Assembly: GCA_002869845.2 (NCBI GenBank)
Contig: NEWS02000004.1
Coordinates: 1,239,392-1,273,676 of the forward strand
Direction of reading: 5' to 3'
DNA from: Nitrospira sp. CG24B
GTDB taxonomy: Bacteria; Nitrospirota; Nitrospiria; Nitrospirales; Nitrospiraceae
DNA length: 34,285 nt
Of this stretch, positions 1 to 7,929 are shown piece by piece (the stretch's first letter is position 1; each line of letters begins with the position of its first letter). Below the pieces are notes generated by a model. That model saw only the letters and a list, made by a program, of their open reading frames with translations, made no database searches and was not told the DNA's origin. Position numbers and translations under genes: made by a program.

Positions 1-298
1 TCAGCAGATCGATCACGGGCTTGAGGGCTTGCCGAGTTGCTCGATCCGCCTCGGCGCGGATGGCATCGAGTTTCGGCAGGAGACTGGCATCGCCTTGCGC
101 AATGAGGAGCGCCGCCGCCGCGCTCCGGACCGCCGCATCCTCACTCGTGATATCGCGGAGTGCGTGCTCGATCGGCGTGGCCACTCCTGCGGCAGCCTCC
201 GAGGCCAACGGCTGCTCTGCCACTGCTATTCCTTGTGAAATGATCAAGAGGAAAAGAAGAATAACAATTTTGGAGAATGGAACCAATCCTCTACACAT
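1..298 (-). CDS. Exported HEAT-type protein, N-terminus only (possible UrtB)
   Basis: This minus-strand frame is open from an ATG at 298 to the window edge (99 codons) and runs off the window, so the protein is partial. Residues 1-28 form a signal peptide: a hydrophobic core (IVILLFLLII) followed by a likely cleavage site after AVA. The rest is Ala-rich and helical, with a HEAT-like pattern (EDAAVRSAAAALL, then GDASLLPKLDAI and an ADRATRQALKP segment). Urea ABC transporter permeases of the UrtB type start with a signal peptide and a HEAT-like periplasmic domain of this kind, so UrtB is a reasonable guess. Against it, no urtA is visible directly upstream. A generic exported HEAT-repeat protein is the alternative. 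The reading frame is well supported; the identity is tentative. Confidence 0.6.
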   Translation of the reverse strand, partial: MCRGLVPFSKIVILLFLLIISQGIAVAEQPLASEAAAGVATPIEHALRDITSEDAAVRSAAAALLIAQGDASLLPKLDAIRAEADRATRQALKPVIDLL

Positions 299-939
299 GG
301 ATCTCCATTTTGTGATGGCGTCCGACTCACTATCGATCAGGCGCGTCCGGGCCATTCTTCACCGAATACACGAGATCAGCCATAGACCACTTCTCTGGGT
401 CCGCCTAATCGCTCAGCGGCTCAGGCTTCACCAAGCCCTTGAACTGGTGCATGCCCTTGAGTGGTGTATCCACACTAAATGATGCAGTAATCATTCTACC
501 CATATGTTGCGACTCCAGATATCTCACAAAAGACGGCGTAGACCTATCGGGGAAATCCTGAAAGATTGGGGGGAGATCCACTAGGGAAGTGGAGCCGCCG
601 AGTTTACAGCGAGGGCCAAGCCGCCGCACTGTGGAGAGCTGCTTCCTCGCTCTTGATCTTGATACACGCAGGTTTGACCGAGTGGCCAGCGAATCCCACA
701 CAAGCGATGCACACATGCATGGGATGCGGGCCACGCTCATCACCACCATAACCTCCGTGCATACACTGCGGCAGCGGACCGCCCCGCGCAAGGGGGGCTG
801 GAATCTTCGTCACGCACGATTCCAGCCCCTCCCCGACAGACGCTGGACCTCAGGATCAGAACGGCCGGTGACCCGGCGTGCGTCCCGCTCCTACTTCTTT
901 TGTCTGAACGACTCGATACAAATCTGGATACCGGTGTTT
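299..939. other. Long stretch without a convincing gene
   Basis: I see no credible gene here. A 128-codon minus-strand frame (405-791) exists. Its last 60 residues have a fairly protein-like composition, but its first half is Arg/Cys/Ser-rich and matches nothing I recognise; it may hold the tail of a decayed gene. The only clear structure is the hairpin at 794-829. The promoter of the lipoprotein gene begins at 940. Confidence 0.4.
794..829. terminator. Strong hairpin, terminator-like
   Basis: A perfect 12-bp stem (GGGGCTGGAATC, 794-805, with its complement at 818-829) encloses a 12-base loop. No T-run follows on either strand, so it is not a classical intrinsic terminator. It lies between the minus-strand gene at 1-298 and the plus-strand lipoprotein gene. 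Confidence 0.4.
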
Positions 940-968
940 TTGTTTTTGTCGGATATTCCTGTTACACT
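940..968 (+). promoter_or_regulatory. Sigma70-like promoter for the lipoprotein gene
   Basis: TTGTTT (940-945) and TACACT (963-968) are separated by 17 bp, which puts the transcription start near 975 and gives a leader of about 30 bases before the ATG at 1005. The same TACACT hexamer is used upstream of the gene at 11973. The -35 box is weak. Confidence 0.35.
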
Positions 969-1004
969 ACGCGCCGCTTGAGCTCAACCCAGCAACACAA
1001 CATC

Positions 1005-1922
1005 ATGAATTTCACGCAAGGCTTCTCTTCGATAGTGCGTCTCAGCCTTCTCCTGCTAAGTTGTTTGGCAATTGGTTGCGCCAGCCATCGCCCTACCACG
1101 CCCATTCACGAGGCCTCTCTCGGCGCAGTGTTTCTTGAGGATGTCTCAGACAACTCCTTCCAGGCGGCACATCCCATTAAATTATCAGAAACGACCGTGG
1201 CAGACATCTTGCGCGGAGTACACACGAAAGAAAAAAGCGGACTCTTGCTGCTGCTTGGCAAAGCCTTGAAGTCAACGAATCTGAACGATATTCGGACATT
1301 CTCCGAGGATGACATCGCATTCCTCACCCCTCATATTGCCAGCGCCCTTGCGCAAGCGACGCCCAATCAACGAGTAGGTTTTCATATCTATTCCACGCCG
1401 CAGCTATCACAGGCTCCAAAGGTCAATGAAAATAGAGAGACGACCTCGGGGCATCTCTTCGCTGACGGTCTCTCGCTGCATTTCACGTTGACTCACTACC
1501 GATACTATCCAGGGAAAAAACCCACCGCCAGCCAAAAAGAGCCACGTCCACTCCCTGATACGGATGGCCTGCGCGACCGCGAAGTGACCTTCCTCCCGGA
1601 GGCCGCCCTCCGACCGGATGCATATGACCGATCGAGCTGGATTGGAAAATCTGAAGATCGATCACTCGCCATTGACTATCAACTGCTGGCGAGAGTCCTT
1701 ACGACACCTCCACCTTCCGCCCCCGTTGCACAGCCGGTCCCCACAGTCGCAGCGCCCGTTCTACAACAGCCCCCATCGATCCCTGTTCAAGCCGCACCAG
1801 GTGGCAAGAATGAGGCTGACCTGCAGGCGTTCAAGGAAGAGCTGAAAGCGCTCCAGAAAAAGGTGGACGAACAGAGCGCAGAACTCCAGCGACTCAAGAA
1901 CCCACCGCCTAGGAAAAAGTAA
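1005..1922 (+). CDS. Lipoprotein of unknown function with C-terminal coiled coil
   Basis: This 305-residue protein begins at ATG 1005. The frame is open from 900, but only this start gives a proper lipoprotein signal: charged start, hydrophobic stretch (LSLLLLSC) and lipobox LAIGC with Cys25 as the lipidation site. The middle (about 30-230) has mixed composition and no domain I recognise. A Pro/Ala-rich linker (about 230-270) leads to a heptad-patterned coiled coil with Glu/Lys pairs and a basic PRKK end. It is probably an envelope-anchored protein, of unknown function. It stands alone, with a possible promoter at 940-968. Confidence 0.75.
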   Translation: MNFTQGFSSIVRLSLLLLSCLAIGCASHRPTTPIHEASLGAVFLEDVSDNSFQAAHPIKLSETTVADILRGVHTKEKSGLLLLLGKALKSTNLNDIRTFSEDDIAFLTPHIASALAQATPNQRVGFHIYSTPQLSQAPKVNENRETTSGHLFADGLSLHFTLTHYRYYPGKKPTASQKEPRPLPDTDGLRDREVTFLPEAALRPDAYDRSSWIGKSEDRSLAIDYQLLARVLTTPPPSAPVAQPVPTVAAPVLQQPPSIPVQAAPGGKNEADLQAFKEELKALQKKVDEQSAELQRLKNPPPRKK

Positions 1923-2028
1923 CGTTCTTATTACGGAAGCTGGTGATGCCCAAGGGTCTCGTGACGGCTCGAAGACTCATCCCCACACACCGCCCTGCGC
2001 CTGAGCTCCCGACGATCTGTTCCTTGAC

Positions 2029-2829
2029 TTATTGAGCGGCAGGAATGGGATCCAACGTTTCATCGAGAGAGGAAGACGTTTGAAGATCATCGCTCACTGA
2101 GGGCTCCATACTTGCCTCGATCGTCTCAATCGATCCCCCTTCCTCAGACAACACCTCTCCACCGTCCATCGGAAGGAATGCTTGCTCCGCCTCACCAAGC
2201 TCCTTGAATTCACGAAGAGGCGGCAGCTGCGAGAGGTCGCTCAAACCGAAATGTTCAAGAAAGAATTTGGTCGTTCCGTACATGATCGGACGACCTGGAA
2301 CTTCTTTGCGCCCAACGATTCGCACCAGCTTTCGCTCCAACAGCGTGCGCAAGACGCCGGACGTCTCCACTCCACGGATTTCTTCGACCTCCGACCGCAC
2401 CAACGGTTGTTTGTAGGCAATGATCGCCAACGACTCCAGCGCGGACCGGGACAGCTTCGCCGATGTCTTGGCCTTGTCCAGCCGTTTGATCCAGGGCGCA
2501 TAGTCCAACTTCGTCACGAGACGGTATCCACCCGCGACGACAGCCAGTCGCACCCCGCGCCCATCTTGATCGAGCGCTTGGCCAAGATGTCGCAGCGCCT
2601 CTTCCACATCCATCTTCGGCACATTCCCCATCACGGTCACAAGGCGCGCCACAGACAACGGCTCGGAAGAAACAAAGAGTAGTGCTTCGAGAATCGCTTG
2701 GAGCTCCCCTATCCCTTGCACCCGAGGATGATCGACGCTCTGCTCAGGCGGCGATCCATTCGCCTCTTCCATATTCACCGTACTCGTCTCCGGCATATCA
2801 TGCACCAGATCCGCCGTCAGTGGCGTCAT
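2029..2829 (-). CDS. scpB: Segregation and condensation protein B
   Basis: ScpB is the winged-helix kleisin-binding partner that works with ScpA and SMC in chromosome condensation and segregation. The core begins around GELQAILEALLFVSSEPLS and runs through two winged-helix domains, including the typical LSRSALESLAIIAYKQPL and RGVETSGVLRTLLERKLV segments. The C-terminal tail is acidic and Ser-rich. I chose ATG 2829 (266 residues) because it overlaps the scpA stop as ATGA and has GGAGG five bases upstream. An in-frame ATG at 2841 would bury that ribosome site. The coupling to scpA suggests equimolar synthesis. Confidence 0.93.
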   Translation of the reverse strand: MTPLTADLVHDMPETSTVNMEEANGSPPEQSVDHPRVQGIGELQAILEALLFVSSEPLSVARLVTVMGNVPKMDVEEALRHLGQALDQDGRGVRLAVVAGGYRLVTKLDYAPWIKRLDKAKTSAKLSRSALESLAIIAYKQPLVRSEVEEIRGVETSGVLRTLLERKLVRIVGRKEVPGRPIMYGTTKFFLEHFGLSDLSQLPPLREFKELGEAEQAFLPMDGGEVLSEEGGSIETIEASMEPSVSDDLQTSSSLDETLDPIPAAQ

Positions 2830-3635
2830 GTCCCCCTCCATTCCATATCGACATCGTCAAGTTCTGCCGGATCAGGCACCAAGGAAAACATCCGTGAGAC
2901 TAAAATCGGTCCGAATGTTTCCGCTTGGAATACACGAGCCACCCGCAGTCTCATCAATTCAAGTAACGCCAAGAACGTCACGACGACCACCAGCCGATGA
3001 CTCGCTCCCTCGAACAGCGCAGCAAATGAGACCGAGTCTTTGCCTTCGAGTATTTCCAAAATGAGATTCATTCGCTCGCGTACCGTGAGATTGTCGGGCG
3101 CAATCTCAATGAGCCTGCTGCCCGGATTCCGCTCAAGCACTCCCTTGAGCGCATCGACCAGATCAAACAGCGAGACATTCTCCAGCGAAAGATCCTCCTC
3201 AACCGCTGCTTCTACTGAGAGCGCTTGCTCGCGCCAAAAGATCTCGCGCCACACCTTTTCCTGGTCGTCGAGCTGACGGGCCGCTTCTTTGAAACCCTTA
3301 TATTCCAGCAGCCGTCGAACGAGCTCTTCCCGGGGGTCCGGCCCTTCCTCGTCATCGGCGGCCGTCTCATCCACCGGCAACAGCATTTTGGATTTGATCT
3401 GCAAGAGCGTCGCCGCCATGACCAAAAAATCCCCCGCCACATTGAGATTGAGTTCTTCCATCGCTTCCAGATACTCGAGGTATTGCCGGGCGATCATCGC
3501 GACAGGGATATCGTAGATGTTGATCTCATTCTTTTTGATGAGGTGCAACAACAGATCCAGTGGTCCCTCGAAATTTTCGATACGGACCTGGTACGGAAGC
3601 TCTGTTTGCTCAAAATCTTCAGCTTGAGAGTCCAC
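2826..3635 (-). CDS. scpA: Segregation and condensation protein A (kleisin)
   Basis: ScpA is the bacterial kleisin that bridges SMC heads in the condensin complex. The 269-residue protein shows the conserved N-terminal signature FEGPLDLLLHLIKKNEINIY followed by PVAMIARQYLEYL, then AATLLQIKSKMLLP, an acidic linker (about 100-110) and a C-terminal winged helix ending near VVTFLALLELMRL. It starts with GTG at 3635. No Shine-Dalgarno sequence is evident; instead a promoter-like pair lies so close (3642-3670) that the transcript may begin at the start codon. scpB follows with a 4-bp overlap. Confidence 0.95.
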   Translation of the reverse strand: MDSQAEDFEQTELPYQVRIENFEGPLDLLLHLIKKNEINIYDIPVAMIARQYLEYLEAMEELNLNVAGDFLVMAATLLQIKSKMLLPVDETAADDEEGPDPREELVRRLLEYKGFKEAARQLDDQEKVWREIFWREQALSVEAAVEEDLSLENVSLFDLVDALKGVLERNPGSRLIEIAPDNLTVRERMNLILEILEGKDSVSFAALFEGASHRLVVVVTFLALLELMRLRVARVFQAETFGPILVSRMFSLVPDPAELDDVDMEWRGT

Positions 3636-3641
3636 GGCGTC

Positions 3642-3670
3642 GTTATATCAACTTATGGGGTGACGGGCAA
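3642..3670 (-). promoter_or_regulatory. Sigma70-like promoter, leaderless scpA
   Basis: On the minus strand TTGCCC (3665-3670) and TATAAC (3642-3647) are 17 bp apart. The GTG of scpA begins only six bases after the -10 box, where transcription would be expected to start. This is compatible with a leaderless mRNA. Confidence 0.45.
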
Positions 3671-3706
3671 GCCTGATTCTATATGTTGGGGATGATCGAG
3701 TGCTCT

Positions 3707-4843
3707 TTATTTGAGCTTTGCGGCATAGGCCACAAGCAAAGCGGCCACGATGAGAAACATCGCAGTGAGCGCATACTGTCCATTGCTGGGTTGAAGAAGA
3801 CCACCAGGCTGAGCTGATTCAAGTCGTTTTGTTTCGTCTAACAGAGGCGGGTGATCGAACCGTGCTTTTGCCAGATCGTCTTGTTGCCAGAACTCAGCAT
3901 GGGAGAAATCAGCTGATCCTAAAAACTGGGCACCCGCAAAAACCGCGTCGCTCTCAAAGGCCGCAAAGCCAAAGAACGTCTCGCGGCTGAAAATCGCTTC
4001 ACTGAAACTGACCCGCCCCTTGAAGCGACTCCCTGAAAATCCTGTCCCCAGTCCGAACCTCGACCGATCAAATACCGCCGGCTGCTCGAACGTCACTTCT
4101 AGGAATTCCGCCATACCGTCGAAGAGCGCGCTGGTACAGTCCACTGAACCTCGAAATGTAGATTGATGAAATCTGGTGCTGGGGCCAAACTTGGTCTCCC
4201 GACACCCCACCGGCATGGTGAACTGTCCCTGGACAAAATAGGCTTCTTTTTCGAATGTGGCTCGTGAGAGCTCGACCGGCTTGTGGAACACCGACCGGGA
4301 GAGATCCACACCTTCCTTGAAATGGGACCCAGAAACGTCAACAGGCCCTTCAAACCGAAGCGTGCTGTCGGCTGCCCGATGGCGCACTGCGCCCAATAAC
4401 ACGGAATCTCGCAGGCTCAGTGCCTCACGAACGATTCGCTGCCCGTTGCCGCCGACATGATCCTCGCGGTTCGCTCTCTCCGAGGTAAGCCCTGGTGAGC
4501 CTGCCGTCGTCTGTACGGCTAGGCGATCGAAGATCAGATCCCCAAGCACCAATACACCAAGGAGATCCACGGAACGCCCCTTGGCGATCTCATCCATAAT
4601 CACGTCGCCACGCACAGCATGGCTCTCCCGCTCCGCCTGCGTGCAGCTGGGCGAGAGATGGATCACGAGCCCTGCGTCAATTCCAGCTGCAGCCGTCTCG
4701 ACAACGCAACCAGCATCGGCCTCTGGTGGACAAGTCACCATGGCACAGACAAGCACCAGCACCAGGCACCAACGAAACCGTCTCGTTTTCAGCCTGGCAG
4801 TGGGTGAATGATCGAAGCGGCGATGGAACAAGGTGCTGTCCAC
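3707..4843 (-). CDS. Exported pentapeptide-repeat-like protein, C-terminal membrane anchor
   Basis: This 378-residue protein starts at GTG 4843. A hydrophobic segment at about 26-42 (CLVLVLVCAMV) ending in EADA looks like a signal peptide. From about residue 160 to 330 there is a long run of degenerate five-residue repeats with Phe at the central position (patterns such as SHFKEGVDLSRSVF, ATFEKEAYF, SRFKGRVSFSEAIF), which would form a right-handed beta-helix of the pentapeptide-repeat type. A transmembrane helix (YALTAMFLIVAALLVAYAAK) closes the protein, so the helix is probably displayed outside the cytoplasmic membrane. Function unknown. It stands alone on its strand. Confidence 0.75.
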   Translation of the reverse strand: MDSTLFHRRFDHSPTARLKTRRFRWCLVLVLVCAMVTCPPEADAGCVVETAAAGIDAGLVIHLSPSCTQAERESHAVRGDVIMDEIAKGRSVDLLGVLVLGDLIFDRLAVQTTAGSPGLTSERANREDHVGGNGQRIVREALSLRDSVLLGAVRHRAADSTLRFEGPVDVSGSHFKEGVDLSRSVFHKPVELSRATFEKEAYFVQGQFTMPVGCRETKFGPSTRFHQSTFRGSVDCTSALFDGMAEFLEVTFEQPAVFDRSRFGLGTGFSGSRFKGRVSFSEAIFSRETFFGFAAFESDAVFAGAQFLGSADFSHAEFWQQDDLAKARFDHPPLLDETKRLESAQPGGLLQPSNGQYALTAMFLIVAALLVAYAAKLK

Positions 4844-4888
4844 ACTTCTATGGAGGAGAGAGACGAAACATTCGGAAGATGACGAGAC

Positions 4889-4922
4889 ACCGCCGCTGGA
4901 ACCGATCAGTTCCAGCGGCGGT
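4889..4922 (-). terminator. Perfect 14-bp hairpin, probable terminator
   Basis: Arms 4889-4902 and 4909-4922 (ACCGCCGCTGGAAC and its complement) are perfectly complementary around a six-base loop. It lies downstream of the Lys-rich protein gene (5034-5510), so terminating that transcript is the likely role. No T-run follows. Confidence 0.55.
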
Positions 4923-5033
4923 CAGTGAACACCCTAAGCGACTCCAACCTGAGAGCCCTCGCTCTTGCACAAGTGTTTACATCGAACGGAAGATACGAGG
5001 GCCCTAGCCAGAAGCCCCAGAGGCCTTGAGATA

Positions 5034-5510
5034 TTAGTTATTTCGATAGTCGTCGTCCAATAAGTCTTCGGATTTATTGATTAACCCGTCCCTATCATCA
5101 TCGGCATCGAGATCCAGCTCTTCTTGGGCGTCATCTTCTTCGACCTCGTCCTCCATCCCCAGCTCATCGCTGTCCATTTCATCTTCATCGTCAAGATCAG
5201 CCTCGTCCGGCTCCATGGGCATAGCTGGTTTCGTCGCCACGGACTTGCGTGGAGCCGCATCCTCTTCTGCCACGAATTTCTTTGCGGGTGCGCTCGGTGG
5301 GCTGACCTTGGGTGCAGCCTTCTTCGCAGGTTTGCCAGCCGCTTTCTTGACGGTCTTTTTCTTCAAAGCCGGCTTGGATGCCTTGACGGCCGCCCCCTTC
5401 TTGGCTGCCTTCTTCACTGTCTTCTTGACCATCTTCTTCTTCGGCAACGGTGTAGTTTTTTTCGTCCGCGAAGATTTTTTCGTGACGGCTTTTTTCTTCT
5501 TGTTCGCCAT
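5034..5510 (-). CDS. Polyampholyte: Lys/Ala-rich histone H1-like half and acidic C-terminal half
   Basis: The 158-residue protein starts at ATG 5510, which has AGGAGG seven bases upstream; the frame is open further but that start is clearly best. Residues 1 to about 85 are almost entirely Lys, Ala, Thr and Pro, with repeated AKK/VKK/PAKKAAPK units like histone H1 tails and bacterial H1-like proteins. From about residue 100 the composition flips to Asp/Glu (runs such as DLDDEDEMDSDELGMEDEVE), ending DDDYRNN. It has no Cys or Trp and is probably disordered. The basic half would bind DNA or RNA; the acidic half may mask it or recruit a partner. That function is inferred from composition alone. 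Confidence 0.75.
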   Translation of the reverse strand: MANKKKKAVTKKSSRTKKTTPLPKKKMVKKTVKKAAKKGAAVKASKPALKKKTVKKAAGKPAKKAAPKVSPPSAPAKKFVAEEDAAPRKSVATKPAMPMEPDEADLDDEDEMDSDELGMEDEVEEDDAQEELDLDADDDRDGLINKSEDLLDDDYRNN

Positions 5511-5819
5511 TCCGATTCCTCCTCTTCGTTTCAGCCAGGCGCAACGGCCTCCATCTAGCATGAACGAACAACCTCTTGCAACCATCCCGCTTCTTGGCTT
5601 TCATCGATTGGCTCGTTCGCCCGTTCTTAGGATTCAATAGAGAACGATTCTGGCATCCTACGAGATGAGCTAAGGTGGGCAGCTGACAGGGCACCTCCAA
5701 GCGATCCGGCTCAATCCCATGCTATTATGACGAGGCGCCTCGATCACGAGTCTGAATCCTCTCTTTCATTTCAGGCTCTTATGAAGAAACCGCTTTATTG
5801 AGCATGGAGTAACGCCGAC

Positions 5820-6197
5820 GTGAACCGCTTACGCATCATGACGATTGCCCTAGGGATCGGAACCGCCACAGGTGGACCCGCCCTGGACCTCTCCCCTGCC
5901 ACACAGATTCTGATGGAGAACGGATCGCCCTATTACATTCCTGCCACCGCCACCATGGCGAGCGGCACACCCATTCGCTGGGATAATCCGACGCCAACCC
6001 ACCATACTGTCACCCACAGCGACTGTATGAGAGAAGACCGTCCCTGCCTGTTCGATTCGGGAGCAGTCGCACCGGGAGGACACTTTACAGTGCCGGGCTT
6101 GCCGGTCGGCCGGTACCCCTATCACTGCGGTATCCATCCCATCATGCGAGGCCAGCTGGTCGTGACTGACGATCCTTCAACACCGTCTCAGCTATAA
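5820..6197 (+). CDS. Plastocyanin-like cupredoxin, exported blue copper protein
   Basis: This 125-residue protein starts at GTG 5820, with GGAG ten bases upstream. A short N-terminal segment with Ala/Gly/Thr (1 to about 22) is probably an export signal, though weakly hydrophobic. The type 1 copper site is complete: His in the THHTVTH segment (61-66), Cys103, His106 and Met109 in YHCGIHPIMRG. The domain carries the usual IRWDNPTPTHHTVTH strand. Such proteins carry electrons in the periplasm, and Nitrospira are rich in them. Cys69 and Cys76 could form a disulfide. The next gene (6218) follows on the same strand after 20 bp. Confidence 0.85.
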   Translation: MNRLRIMTIALGIGTATGGPALDLSPATQILMENGSPYYIPATATMASGTPIRWDNPTPTHHTVTHSDCMREDRPCLFDSGAVAPGGHFTVPGLPVGRYPYHCGIHPIMRGQLVVTDDPSTPSQL

Positions 6198-6217
6198 AAC
6201 ATCGATCAACTTGCAGG

Positions 6218-7315
6218 ATGGCTGATCGCTCCTGTAGGCTGCCGGTGCTCAGCACGAAAACACTGCTCGTCATGAAACCCGCTGCTGCTGTCCATCCTCC
6301 TCAAAATCTGGCTGGAGAGGCCCTGAGCCTCCTGGCTTGGCACATGCCCGACCTCGTCGCCTATCACCATCACTCGGACGAATGGTGGTTTGCCCCGCTC
6401 GATGACAACCTACCGCTCATCCGCCTAAACCGCACCGGCTTGGACATGCTCAAGGCCATGAACGGCCATACAACGGTCGGTATGCTCGTTGAACAGTACG
6501 GCACGAAAATCTGTGGGCCGGACGGGCAACCAGGGTCCTGGCACCTTGAACGATGGGCCACGCCCAACTATTCCCTCTGCTATTTCGGAACGGACCCACC
6601 AGGAGGCCATCGACACAACGCCAAGTGGGATATCCTGCTCCAACAGATCCGCGAAGGCTGGTCGGGACAGAAAGGCTTCGAGGGCGAGGAACACCTGGAA
6701 GATTTCCATCATCATGAGCTTGCCCAAAGCAAAGAAGATGACAGCCACTTTGACCTGATCGAAACCACCGTCTCCCATCTCTTCCGTGAACCGAGCGAAG
6801 CCCTGAGCGGCTTGACCTACGGGCGGCTCCTTATGCGGCAACTGCGTCGACTCGGCTGGTTCAGTCCCAAGCCCAAGGTCCTCCTGGAAATCGGCGGGGG
6901 ACTGGGTTACCTCGCACAGGAACTCGGCAAGGATCTGTTGCCCTTCGAAAAGCAGGGCATCACATACCTGTCACTCGACATCACGCAACCATTCCTCACA
7001 CTCCAAGTCACTCGAGCCAAAGTCGGCGGATGGCAGGTCTCCGGCACCAGGGCCAATGCCGAATCGCTTCCGTTTGCCGATCACTCCATCGATCTCGTGA
7101 TCGACAACGAGAACATGGCAGACATGACACCGGCGCAACTAAGTAGGAAAGAGCTGACATCCGGGGTTGGAGAGACCGCTCAACACCAAGAAGCGCTGGA
7201 TTGGATCAGACGGCTTCGCCTTCCAATCGAAGCAGACCCGCCTGAATCAGTGATCTTTAACTTAGGACCGATTCGCTTCGTCGCCCATCGCAGGGTGACT
7301 TGTGGGCTTGTATAA
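6218..7315 (+). CDS. PqqD-like domain fused to SAM methyltransferase, C-terminus probably lost
   Basis: In this 365-residue frame, residues 55-95 resemble a PqqD/RRE fold: PLIRLNRTGLDMLKAMNG then TTVGMLVEQYG, matching the PqqD pattern of a hydrophobic strand, LN.tG..il..i.G and a helix. A His-rich linker (130-175) leads to a class I SAM methyltransferase core with motif I VLLEIGGGLGYLAQELG (221-237), an acidic LSLDIT motif II and an ESLPFADHSIDLVI segment. The frame ends shortly after FNLGPIRFVA, where family members would normally continue into the final beta-strands, so the C-terminus seems replaced by a short unrelated tail at a rearrangement junction. Neither ATG 6218 nor ATG 6272 has a convincing ribosome site. 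It may be a pseudogene or a relic of a peptide-modifying system. Confidence 0.65.
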   Translation: MADRSCRLPVLSTKTLLVMKPAAAVHPPQNLAGEALSLLAWHMPDLVAYHHHSDEWWFAPLDDNLPLIRLNRTGLDMLKAMNGHTTVGMLVEQYGTKICGPDGQPGSWHLERWATPNYSLCYFGTDPPGGHRHNAKWDILLQQIREGWSGQKGFEGEEHLEDFHHHELAQSKEDDSHFDLIETTVSHLFREPSEALSGLTYGRLLMRQLRRLGWFSPKPKVLLEIGGGLGYLAQELGKDLLPFEKQGITYLSLDITQPFLTLQVTRAKVGGWQVSGTRANAESLPFADHSIDLVIDNENMADMTPAQLSRKELTSGVGETAQHQEALDWIRRLRLPIEADPPESVIFNLGPIRFVAHRRVTCGLV

Positions 7316-7348
7316 GCCTGTCTGTCATCGATGTACCGGGGATGCACA

Positions 7349-7534
7349 TCAGCGGCGCTTCGCTCGCTGTTGCGCGCTCCTAATGCCGAGCGTTAGGAGA
7401 CGGTTAGCCCACAGCGAAGGACTTGGATTGGGGCAAGTCTTGCATCCAACATTTGATTTCTGCCGGGCATCGGAGATGTTCGAACCCTGCCCCTTGAGCA
7501 CAACACGGAAATCGTTATACGTGAACGAGGCCAT
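7349..7534 (-). pseudogene. Probable decayed hicA toxin
   Basis: An ATG at 7534 overlaps the end of the HicB-like gene by 20 bp. The first 17 codons (MASFTYNDFRVVLKGQG) look like the start of a HicA-type RNA-binding toxin; in another frame the next residues read FEHLR, as HicA would. The conserved GSH motif is absent in every frame and the remainder is Arg/Ser-rich noise. A frameshift followed by loss of the 3' part is the simplest reading. Low certainty. Confidence 0.3.
7377..7399. repeat. Small inverted repeat at a probable junction
   Basis: CTCCTAA (7377-7383) and TTAGGAG (7393-7399) flank nine bases. It lies between the truncated methyltransferase gene and the decayed hicA, where both genes appear broken, so it may mark a recombination or insertion scar. 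Confidence 0.35.
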
Positions 7535-7808
7535 GCTTGATCTCGATCAACGTCCGCAACTCCCAATCGGTCTTGCAAGCGGCAATGGCCTCGATATAGG
7601 GCGCATGGTGGGCTCTGTTGGGGCTTATGGCATATCGATCGCGATCTTGGAGATATTCCTTCGCGTAGTTCCGAATAGCTTCAATCAGATCTTCCAAGGC
7701 AGCATCGGCGGTCGGTAGTTCCGTCACAAGATCTAGCTCTGGACACTTGGCACAATAGTGGCCGTTGTCCTTCGCAAGAAGAACCGTCAAGAGAGCCTCA
7801 GCAACCAT
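7515..7808 (-). CDS. HicB-family antitoxin
   Basis: This 97-residue protein has the HicB fold signature: an N-terminal strand (LLTVLLAKDNGHYCAKCPEL), DLVTELPTADAALEDLIEAI as the strand-helix segment, and a following helix NYAKEYL. HicB antitoxins neutralise the mRNA-cleaving HicA toxin and often autoregulate. Here the C-terminal part is short, with no clear separate DNA-binding domain. The partner hicA would start inside its 3' end at 7534 but looks broken, so this is probably an orphan antitoxin. ATG 7808 is the likely start. Confidence 0.65.
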   Translation of the reverse strand: MVAEALLTVLLAKDNGHYCAKCPELDLVTELPTADAALEDLIEAIRNYAKEYLQDRDRYAISPNRAHHAPYIEAIAACKTDWELRTLIEIKHGLVHV

Positions 7809-7929
7809 GATCTTTGGTTCTCTCTCTCAACGACGGGTCATCTTTGAAATTCTCATGACGGTGCCTCCCACCGAATTGCATTGTAGTCTACCGGTTGAGC
7901 ACGAGCAACTCTGTCATTCTCTTCCTGGC

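Noticed and set aside
21..482. Plus-strand open frame of 153 codons
   Set aside because: Arg/Ser/Ala-rich shadow; the minus-strand frame over 1-298 has a proper signal peptide and protein-like sequence.
405..791. Minus-strand open frame of 128 codons
   Set aside because: First half is low-quality Arg/Cys-rich sequence, no family resemblance and no clear ribosome site; at most the tail of a decayed gene.
2829..2841. Upstream ATG for scpB at 2841
   Set aside because: It overlaps the GGAGG site that serves ATG 2829, which itself forms an ATGA overlap with scpA.
5077..5640. Plus-strand frame rich in Ser and Phe
   Set aside because: Mirror image of the Lys/Asp/Glu-rich gene on the other strand.
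7375..7410. Integron attC-like site (GTTAGG and GTTAGC near an inverted repeat)
   Set aside because: The core does not fit RYYYAAC...GTTRRRY and there is no integrase or second site.
7470..7495. tRNA T-loop-like GTTCGAAC on the minus strand
   Set aside because: The flanking bases cannot form a T-stem and no acceptor or anticodon arm is present.
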